Below, piece by piece: positions 56,433-64,000 of a stretch of DNA of 64,000 bases (position 1 is the stretch's first letter; the number at the start of each line of letters is the position of its first letter). The notes below the pieces were generated by a model. It was not told the DNA's origin and did no database searches. It saw nothing but the letters and a program-made list of their open reading frames with translations. Made by a program: the position numbers and the translations under genes. This stretch comes from Adiantum capillus-veneris. Its lineage: Eukaryota > Streptophyta > Polypodiopsida > Polypodiales > Pteridaceae. Location of the stretch: the NCBI GenBank assembly GCA_014529385.2, contig CM043949.1, positions 108,373,977-108,437,976 of the forward strand, written 5' to 3'.

Positions 56433-56733
56433 TGTTGTGCTGTGACACGTACATAGTGGGAACGCATGCTACAAGATCTATCTTGTAACTTTTTAGATAC
56501 ATAATTATCTTTCCTATAATGTACATATGCATATTTAAGTATAATAATAAGACTTCTATCTCATCCTATTATTTTTCTCAAGGGTAACCTATCCTTACTT
56601 TACCATCAGAAAATACTATGGGAAAAGCTCAATAGCTCCGCCTCTTTAACTTGGGGCAAAAAGCATTGATTCTTTATTTCTACTATCTCATTATCATCTC
56701 ACACCCTAGCTAGATCCTATATCTAGGGTAAAC

Positions 56734-56738
<5 letters not shown>
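56433..56738 (+). repeat. G4 3' LTR (right end undefined)
   Basis: Starts TGTTGTGCTG. Contains TATTTAAGTATAATAATAAG (about 56,533) and other A/T-rich stretches. The (TA)n at 56,739 prevents a reliable end point. Confidence 0.5.

Positions 56739-56793
<55 letters not shown>
56739..56793. repeat. (TA)n microsatellite
   Basis: Run of alternating T and A, about 27 units. Confidence 0.97.
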
Positions 56794-56795
<2 letters not shown>

Positions 56796-56839
56796 TATGT
56801 ATTTTTTATACTTTTCTTATATTTCTTTTTAAATAGCTA

Positions 56840-57500
56840 CTAGGAGGGAATCAAATCCTAGTGGGACACTAGGTGGCATGATTTCAAAGATACACTTATT
56901 TTAATGCATTATTGCAAGCATGATTACAAAAACTTGTCAACGAGCAATGTCATACTTTCATATGGCATGAGGTGTCCTTTGGAATTAAATGAAAGTCTAG
57001 GCTAAGGGGACCACGGGAAGACTTTTGCTGCCAGAAATGGACCCTATTTTGATGAATTTTTTACACAAGGTTCCAATCCGAATTGGAAAATTATTTTAAA
57101 ATGAAAATCGTAGCTAATGAGCTGAAGTTTTTGCCCATATTTTTACTTTTTTATTTAGAGCCACGGTTGAGGAGATATGATCAAAATACTGGACCCCAGT
57201 CTGCCCACATCATGCAGGGACAACTCATTTCCAACTTTTCCAATTCCTATTCACACTGGCTCCTCTCTTCTTGTGTAAACCCTTGGGGGTTCCCTTCACC
57301 TATAAAAGGGGACCTCTTCTTCCTTGAAAAGGAACTCAAGCATTCAAGCCATTGATGAGAGGAATTCTTAAGGGAGTGAGTAGTAATGCCTAATTGTACT
57401 TAGCCCCATTAACATAAGCCCAAGCCTACACTTTCTCCTAGAGGAAGACTAGCCATTCTTGTACGCAATCCTTGGAAGATCAACTCTAATCAAAGAAGGT
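56840..57500 (+). repeat. LTR-like promoter module, copy 1
   Basis: A segment at 57,090-57,225 matches 62,595-62,730 at roughly two thirds of positions (shared CTGGACCCCAG / TGGACCCCAG and CATGCTATGCAG / CATCATGCAG phrases). A TATAAAAGG box lies at 57,301-57,309 with a CT-rich start region after it. This looks like an LTR or promoter module of an old element. Termini were not identified. Confidence 0.4.
57301..57309 (+). promoter_or_regulatory. TATA box (TATAAAAGG)
   Basis: Strong TATA-box consensus in a typical setting, followed by CTTCTTCC. Its target gene is unclear; the ORF pair at 57,953 is 650 bases downstream. Confidence 0.5.
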
Positions 57501-57649
57501 GTTGTACTTGGCATATCAATCAAAGTGGAGTGCTCCCCTCTTCTTCTCTCTCCATCAATAATGGTGCCGAAGGGTTTGTCAAGTAAGATGTGTTTTACAT
57601 TGATGTTTTCTTGATTTCTTGTTGTTTTCTTTTTCATCTCTTATCCGAC

Positions 57650-57754
<105 letters not shown>

Positions 57755-57952
57755 CTAATCTCATCTCCTTAACCAAACCTATCTCTCTCATTCTTAGTAA
57801 TTCATCCTCTCTGCAAATTCTAGGTTCTCTTTTCTACAGGTACATCTCTCCCCGCAGTATCTTTATTGCCTACGGGCAAGAATAGGGCTTGGGAGGGAAA
57901 CTTCTAATCTCTTCACTTCTCTCATATCTACATTTCTCACATACTATCCTAG

Positions 57953-58171
57953 ATGAATAACCCACATGATGATCATTTCTATCGCTTTCACTCTGTACGA
58001 TCTATTAGAATTAACGTATGGATTAGCCGTAAAATACACTTTCAACAACGTATAGTGTTTCTCTTTGGCCCAGAAAGGCTTAATGAAATACTTCTATCAC
58101 CGGATCCCATCATACTACCTCTCATAGACTATAACTTTTCTTTTGACGTAAGCGTAGTTATCTTGCTATGA
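57953..58171 (+). CDS. Small ORF 1 of a paralogous pair, unknown function
   Basis: ATG at 57,953 preceded by a 3' splice-like ATACTATCCTAG. 72 codons; basic N-terminus, then FQQRIVFLFGPERLNEILLS and a hydrophobic C-terminus ending VSVVILL. Its TGA (58,169-58,171) overlaps the ATG of the next ORF by the sequence ATGA. It shares about 20 of 43 aligned residues with that ORF, in the same order, so the two arose by duplication. No known family recognised; a single gene with a frameshift at the join is also possible. Confidence 0.4.
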   Translation: MNNPHDDHFYRFHSVRSIRINVWISRKIHFQQRIVFLFGPERLNEILLSPDPIILPLIDYNFSFDVSVVILL

Positions 58172-58380
58172 ACCAAGAGGATTTGTACACACAATTAATC
58201 CCAATCACCAGACAAAATATATATATTATGATAAGCACAAAACTACAATTCCAAAGAACAATTCATAGCCTATTTGGTCAGTCAAGATTGAATGCCATTA
58301 ACTCATCTATTAACCCTTTCATATTACCCATGATACGATATGACCATATCCTTGATGTTTTCATTTTCGTATTGTTTTGA
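58168..58380 (+). CDS. Small ORF 2 of a paralogous pair, unknown function
   Basis: ATG at 58,168 overlaps the stop of ORF 1; 70 codons ending in TGA at 58,378-58,380. Contains FQRTIHSLFGQSRLNAINSS and a hydrophobic C-terminus (DVFIFVLF). Same layout as ORF 1: FGxxRLN near the middle, then P-(I/F)-ILP-(L/M)-I. Function unknown. The match at protein level is much better than at DNA level, which suggests that this was once coding. Confidence 0.4.
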   Translation: MNQEDLYTQLIPITRQNIYIMISTKLQFQRTIHSLFGQSRLNAINSSINPFILPMIRYDHILDVFIFVLF

Positions 58381-58664
58381 CATTCTCTTTTGTGTTCTTT
58401 CTTTGTGTGTGTGAGTGCAAGAGAGAAAGAGTGAGTCTTCTTTGATTGCACTTCTTTCCAAACCCTAGTCTTCATGGCATCTATGGTTTAACTCCTTCAT
58501 ATAGTTTTTGTTGAGTTCTCTCACAAACTCTCACAGCCATAAGCCCGGTGCTTTCCTGGCAAGACCGCAAATTTCTCGACAGCGTGTAATTGTTCGATCT
58601 AGCCATTCAGACCCACATGTTGGCTATTCTGGAGGTTGCACAAATCAAATGTTACATGCACTCC

Positions 58665-58669
<5 letters not shown>

Positions 58670-58722
<53 letters not shown>
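58670..58722. repeat. (GA)n microsatellite, about 26 units
   Basis: An uninterrupted GA run. Confidence 0.97.
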
Positions 58723-58724
<2 letters not shown>

Positions 58725-59057
58725 GGCACTCAACTCATGGTTGCATGTGAGAAGTCAACTTAACCTTTTGTGCCACTAGGCGACATTTGTTGTGTGAGTC
58801 GTGAGGTTCCGTGGACATTTACATGAATGATAACTATAGCAAATTTGACAAATTATATTTTTGTTTTTAAAAGTCTTGCAATATAATTTCATGTCATGCT
58901 AAGGAGAATCTATGAATTAAATTTTACTCATAAGAAGTATGAATTTTATTTTCACTCTGTTTTTAAAGATAAAATTTGATAAATCGCATGCTCAAACTTT
59001 GTTAAATTATAAAGAAGAGAAAAAACGTAGACTTTCATGAAAGAAAGTCATATGAAT
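58723..59057. other. AT-rich spacer
   Basis: No coding frame or repeat of note; AT-rich with TCATAAGAAG and TAAATTTTAC phrases. Confidence 0.35.
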
Positions 59058-59417
59058 TTGAGGAAATGTGTTTGACTGAATGACAATTTTGCAACTCTAT
59101 ACGATCCCATAAAATTTTGATATTTTTATTTAAACATAACTCATTGAAAATGGCTTCATCTTATGAAATTGCAATCATTTGAGGAAATGTGTTTGACTGA
59201 ATGACAATTTTCAACTCTATACGATCCCATAAAATTTTGATATCCTTATTTAAACATAACTCATTGAAAATGGCTTCATCTTATGAAATTGCAATCATTT
59301 GAGGAAATGTGTTTGACTGAATGACAATTTTCAACTCTATACGATCCCATAAAATTTTGATATCCTTATTTAAACATAACTCATTGAAAATGGCTTCATC
59401 TTATGAAATTGCAATCC
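59058..59417. repeat. Tandem repeat, three copies of about 120 bp
   Basis: Copies start at 59,058, 59,178 and 59,298 with TTTGAGGAAATGTGTTTGAC. Copies 2 and 3 are identical by eye; copy 1 differs at a few positions (TATTTTTATT for TATCCTTATT and one extra G). The unit has no coding frame. The near identity points to a recent duplication. Confidence 0.95.
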
Positions 59418-59424
59418 TTTCATA

Positions 59425-61610
59425 ATATTTTTTTCTTTTTGCCATACTCACAATTGTGAGTTAAGAAAATTTATATTAACTCAATAAGAAAACAATTGCC
59501 CTCAAGCACTACATGTGCCTTGAGGGGCTAGGGTTCCACAAGAGACTTGCATGAGATATTACTCCTACCCTCCTGAGTGTTCTAAGAAGCTCAAAGCTTG
59601 CACCCATCCTTTATCTTTGCCAATAGCCCCTCTTCTTGCTCCAACCATTTGTATGAGCTCAGTGCTCAATCTCACAATATAATCAAATAGGGCAACATCC
59701 AGTTTGTCTTCAAATACTCGAAGGTTCCTGGACTTCCATACCTGGTTCAGGTAGCAAAATCTGATCATCTTGAGTGTAGACCAAAACGGCCTGGCTTTGG
59801 ATACCAAGACCTCCCAAGATTAAGTCATCTGTAAAAAAGGTTATCTTCCCAGTCCTTCGTAGCCACTTGCAAACCCTAGCGGCAAGTCCGCGCGAAGTAG
59901 GGCACTTGTCGAACAGATGAAGGGTCAAGCAGAACAAGTGTCAGAGCCAAGCCCTTTAGCTTGCACCTCAATCCCAATGGGCAACGCTCCCTAGAGCAAC
60001 TTCTAGATAAATACCTATTTGTAATCTAGCCCTTCAATCTCCCATATGGTACTAACCCTCTTTTGCCAACGTTCTTCTGACCAGTTTTTCTTCTAGATAC
60101 TGTTGAGTGGGGCAAACCAATCCGCTTTGTACACCAGCACATAGTAGGTACTCCGGGTCTTGGGAAGCAAGAACACTTTGTCTTTCGGCTAGTGCCAAGC
60201 TCTCCAATCTATTTTTGATTTGCATATAGACGGAAGTGAGGAAGCAAGCACTTCCAAGAGTCTACTAATCAAAAGCCTTGCGTATACCCCCAATTTATGC
60301 TGCATCACCATGAGCTCCAGATCCTTCCACCAAAAGCTTTTGTCATCCCAAATATGTGAAAGTTTAGAGATTCCTTTGTTGTTCACCAGCCATGCAACCT
60401 CCCTCCAAAAGGGGTTCAAGGAGCCCCTTCCAAAGTTTAGAGAGTTAGGGGGATCAATTGTTGGAGTCGTCCTTATAGTATTTGAGATTCTCCCCCCATT
60501 CGAGAGTTGAGGCTGCTTTGTTACACTTCCATGCTAGCTCCCTTGTGCAACCACCAAGCTTGAGTGATGTCCAACAAGGTACTAAAATCTTGTCCGACAC
60601 AGTGGCCATCGTCCATATTCCCCCTTTGGCAAGCTTTGTGTTGTTAATCATATCCTAGGCCATCATAGCCCACTCCTATTTCTGGTTCGTTAGAGAGACA
60701 ACAAGATTGGCACACGAAGCTTTCGCATGCAACATGGGGTCAATAATCCCTATTTTGCCTTGCTTCTTAGGTCTTGTTACCCATTCCCATTTCCCCCACT
60801 GGCAAGGGGTTGTGTCTTTCATGTTGCCTTTCAATAAAACCTCTTGATAGGCTTCAAGAATCCTTTTCAGTTAAATTTGCTCATTTTTAGCAGCGGCGGT
60901 GAAACAAATGAAATGTAGAGTATCATGAAAGAATCAATCAATGTGACTCTACTATGAAAGGGGAGGAGCACAAACATCCATCTTCTCATTTTGTTGTTAA
61001 CTTCGGTCAAGAGCTAGTCAAATATTTGTTTATCCGTAATGTGCACTTCAAGAGGAGCACCTAGGTTCCTGAACGCAGTGCCCTTGCCTAGAAGATGTTG
61101 CTTTCTGAGAGAGATAATAGTCTTAATTTCTCAACACCGCACATCGAGCGAGAGGTAGAGGCAAACAATTGAACAATCTGAAGGTCTCTTCTTAGCTTTT
61201 CTAATTCAACTTTGAGAAACAACAAAGAATCGTCTGAAAGAGCTTTGCAAGCAGTTGCTTTCCTCCAAGCAATGAGAGACCTTGAATTTTCCCTTTTGCT
61301 TTTCCACTTTCCCCAATTTCATGTGCGTCGGTAAAAATAGAGGGATACCCAAAGTGTTGGCAAGGTCTTAGAGGTTGTCCCACAACCAGACTACTAAGTT
61401 GACAAAATCCACCCACACTAGGCACAAATCCTTGAAAGCTTTTACGAATTCAAAGGCCGGGTTCCATGCTAAGATGTACACTCGGGAGCGGTCGAGGGAC
61501 AATGGGATTTTTCCTAGGATCTTGTCAATCACCACAGGATCATTGAACCTAACAATGAAGAACCCTTTGGTAAGATATTGGATGTACTCAGTCGTTCACC
61601 CTAGTTGAGA
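59425..61610 (-). pseudogene. LINE (non-LTR retrotransposon) fragment, 5'-truncated and broken
   Basis: Read on the minus strand, three parts are recognised. At 61,610-61,200 is a DUF4283-like ORF1 piece (GFFIVRFNDPVVIDKIL, AWNPAFEFVKAFKDL, DLANTLGIPLFLPTHMK). At 61,150-60,900 is the C-terminal end of an RT (FRNLGAPLEV, MRRWMFVLLPFHSRVTLIDS). At 60,430-59,560 is a zf-RVT-type tail (FDKCPTSRGL...CKWLRRTG, QVWKSRNLRVFED). ORF1, endonuclease and most of RT are missing between the first two parts. An A-rich run at 59,425-59,442 (read on the minus strand) may be the poly-A tail. Many stops. Dead copy. Confidence 0.78.
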
Positions 61611-62420
61611 ACCGCTGGTTGAGAACCGCCGAGCTAGAAATCCATCTGATGAGATCTATCTAGGAGGGTTTTCTACCCATTGATAGCCGTTTTTCGGCCC
61701 TTTGTAATTGCCACAGTGAGTTACCTCACCCTACCAAAATCACCCAAACACTGTGGCTATCCCTACCATTTCACTGTATATAGGTGCGTGTGAGTTAGGG
61801 GACTTTTCCCATATCTCCTTACTGAAATAAAAAACCCTCAATTAGCTAGTCATTGGGCTAGTTGAGCCAAAAAAAAAATAAAAAATAAAAAATATAAGTA
61901 TATTATGGCCCATGCGTATGTAAATATTTCTTTGTATATAGGGCCTAAATAAAAGATTTTTTCATAATTATTTTGGTATTTATTTAAATATCTCTACATA
62001 GGTGTGTGTTATTTATGCTCTGTACATTGCCTCACTATTACCACAATTTTTCTTACCATTTTTCATATTCTTTATTCCATATAGAAATATTTTCATGTAA
62101 GCTTCTCTTATATTTGGTGTAACTCCACCCCAACAAAAATCCAAAAAAACTAGTTTTATTTATGTGTATATTTTTTCACTATTATGATTTTTCCCTTCCT
62201 ACATCTATTTTGTTTTTTTTTCTAAAAAATTAGAACACCAAAAATATTTATTTTTTTATGGTAGCCTCATAATGAGAGAGATTTCTTTTGACCCCTTTAT
62301 ATTTTTTCCACTTATATTATTTATATTTGACATGTACATATTTTTTAGACCCCTCAATATTTGATCTTCTTAGTTATACTATTCACTTATATCATAATCT
62401 CAACAATATCTTCAATTATA
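61611..62420. other. AT-rich non-coding region
   Basis: Long T- and A-runs, no coding frame; CATTGGGCTAGTTGAGCC at 61,851-61,868 and nearby short phrases are unique. Nothing is supported. Confidence 0.35.
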
Positions 62421-62439
62421 GACCTACCAAATAAGGTCA

Positions 62440-63397
62440 AGGGTAGGTGGCATGCATACATGCACTATGGAGGGCTCACTCTTGGAGGTATTCAAAAGAA
62501 TCATCCAAAGAAGGACCCCACAAGGACCTTGTGCAGTGGAAAAAAACGATCGGTTTTGCTGAATTTTTAAAGTTCACTTGCTCTCCGAATTTGAAAAGGT
62601 GATACAAACAAAAGTTGTAGCTCGTGGGCTGAACTTTTGCCTCAAATTTTTTCATATTTTTTTGAGCTACGAGCTGTGAGCTATGATTTTATTAGTGGAC
62701 CCCAGTTTTCCCATGCTATGCAGCCACACTCTCTGTTCCACTTTATCATTTTCCTCTTTCACACACACTTCTCCACTCATCATCCCCACCTCTCTCACCA
62801 CTCCTCTCTGCACCCTACTCACCTTCTCCTAAACCTTGAAGAATAAGAGAAACCATGGTGAACTCATACCTCCCACACACAATTCCATTCCAAAATTGAC
62901 CACCTAGTCTCATTTTTCCTCCTCCAAATTACCCATATCTATCAAAAAACCACAAAATTCAGCCTCTTCTCTTAAAAGACAGCATCATGGTGGTTGATTA
63001 CTCAGCTTCAATTACCTTGTCTCTCAAGGAAGGTCAAGAGTGGAGAAAAAATGTACCGTCAAAGCTAGTGGAACGTCAACAAGCGTCAAAATTGGCCCTA
63101 CTCAAGACACTTGGAGCATCAACCTTGTAAGAAATCCACCTTTTCTTACTTCTTAAGAGTTTTTCTTCCTTATTTGTATCCTACATGGATACTCCTATTG
63201 TAAATATCCAATTCCATTTGTAAATTAATACTAACTCTACTAACACTAACCCACTATGAAAAGTCCTATCACCTCCATTTCTCTCCTCTCTCTTTCCCCA
63301 CCAACTTCTTGATAATTCCAAGCAAAAGAAATTAGATAAATTGCTGAAAATCTAACCCAACCATGGTTAGAGGAGTAACCCTAGCCTTCAAAATTGC
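62440..63397 (+). repeat. LTR-like module, copy 2
   Basis: The part at 62,595-62,730 matches 57,090-57,225 (see copy 1). The rest is CT-rich (62,740-62,830) and unannotated. The direct-repeat spacing of about 5.5 kb would fit an LTR pair, but termini and target duplication are missing. Confidence 0.35.
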
Positions 63398-63406
63398 TAT
63401 AAAAGG
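63398..63406 (+). promoter_or_regulatory. TATA box (TATAAAAGG)
   Basis: Preceded by AAATTGC, followed by AGGGTG. Same motif as at 57,301. Downstream sequence to 64,000 has no coding frame that I trust. Confidence 0.45.
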
Positions 63407-64000
63407 AGGGTGTAGCTAGCACAAAAAGGGAAGCCATAAGCAAGAGCACTATGCTATAGCTTGAGAAGCTAAGCTCAACCTCTCTAGAAGGAGCTCTTGA
63501 GTGGAAGCTCATTGTCTTATGCATGTGCATGTGTTGTAATAGGGGATTAGCAAGGGAACTCTATGCCATTGTAAGAGAGAGAGTGATCATTCAATTGGGA
63601 GTAGGAAATCTATCATTTCTCCTACTAGTGTAAGCCCAACATTTGCTGAATCAAGGAGGGTGGATTTGGACTAAGCTTGGATACTTTGTCTCCCTTCCAA
63701 CGTGAAGTAATGGACAACAATGATGCGTAAGTGTCTTGGTGTTTTTTGTTAAGTTCTTGATAGCTTGTCTCTGGTGTTGTCATCAATCTAGCCATAAATC
63801 CCACATACTGTAAGAGGGCGACAGGGTGGAGAGGACTCCCCTGGCTTTAAGACAGTGATTGGGGTGGCTTTTCTTGTGATGTGTTGTGGTGAAATTTACG
63901 CAAGCTATGTTGAACAAATACTAATCTCACTTTGATTTGTCATGACAGATTTGTAAGAAGGTATTAATGCAACAAGCACCCCCTCCCCCTTTCTCTCTCT
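63407..64000. other. Non-coding end of window
   Basis: Leader- or LTR-like sequence with GAGAGA tracts; the last 20 bases are a pyrimidine run. No feature is supported. Confidence 0.35.

Larger units (their letters stand above)
37571..56600 (+). mobile_element. G4: Ty3/gypsy element of a different lineage, split by G5
   Basis: gag and protease lie at 37,571-39,327, the pol start at 39,328-39,482 and the rest of pol at 53,013-56,374. A purine tract (56,421-56,432) is followed by the LTR start TGTTGTGCTG at 56,433. G5 with its ATAAT duplication sits in the middle of pol. The 5' LTR and the front of gag are missing. RT, RNase H and integrase texts differ strongly from G1, G2 and G5: active-site FIDD, a DHG protease and integrase phrases such as ITADRGELDAEE and NPEANGKSERGH. 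The right edge within the LTR is not defined. Confidence 0.85.

Overview
No intact single-copy gene was found in this 64 kb window. It is nuclear DNA of a land plant with a large, retrotransposon-filled genome. Evidence for a plant: LTR retrotransposons of the Ty3/gypsy superfamily whose primer-binding site matches the 3' end of plant tRNA-Asp, a plant-type LINE fragment (DUF4283-like ORF1 piece plus zf-RVT-type tail), long (CA), (TA), (GA) and (GT) microsatellites, and a serine/threonine kinase-like pseudogene. The clade cannot be fixed from the sequence; a fern, lycophyte, gymnosperm or large-genome angiosperm are all possible. My element names are G1-G5 for Ty3/gypsy-type elements and R1 for an unclassified LTR-type relic.

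Layout. 1-8,950: G1, a decayed minus-strand Ty3/gypsy element with gag, protease, RT, RNase H, an integrase with a duplicated zinc-binding region, and a 3' domain; a 1.34 kb inverted-repeat transposon (1,259-2,596) sits inside it. 9,592-9,699: (CA)54. 10,728-11,560: plus-strand scrap of the 3' domain of a G1 relative. 11,560-13,690: non-coding, with three copies of a 22-bp palindrome. 13,690 to about 28,100: relic R1 (coiled-coil, proline-rich broken ORFs, polypurine tract, LTR start), split by G2 (13,914-23,983, minus). 28,100-30,900: inverted repeat and a decayed protein-kinase gene (29,079-30,467, minus). 31,094 to about 37,540: G3, a minus-strand element with an LTR-like end and unrecognised broken ORFs; its 3' non-coding module is shared with G2 and G5. 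About 37,571 to beyond 56,433: G4, a different Ty3/gypsy lineage, split by G5. 39,483-53,007: G5, structurally complete, plus strand, with a perfect 5-bp target duplication ATAAT. 56,433-64,000: end of G4, microsatellites, two overlapping paralogous ORFs, a 120-bp tandem repeat, a 5'-truncated minus-strand LINE (59,425-61,610) and diverged LTR-like promoter modules.

How the parts work together. G2 and G5 are two copies of one family in opposite orientation. In G5 one reading frame of about 9.35 kb (41,097-50,444) encodes gag with zinc knuckles, an aspartic protease, RT, RNase H, integrase and then an unusual C-terminal region: a second retropepsin-like domain with a canonical Asp-Thr-Gly site and four Trp-Val/Ile-Pro-Lys motifs. 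The first protease has Asp-Gly-Gly at the active site in both copies. Downstream is a separate acidic 140-codon ORF preceded by a purine tract and a TATA-like run, then a roughly 1.2 kb non-coding module, the polypurine tract and the 3' LTR. The second protease-like domain and the Trp-Pro-Lys motifs also occur in G1, so they are a shared trait of related elements. This 3' extension is the best candidate here for an undescribed biological feature.
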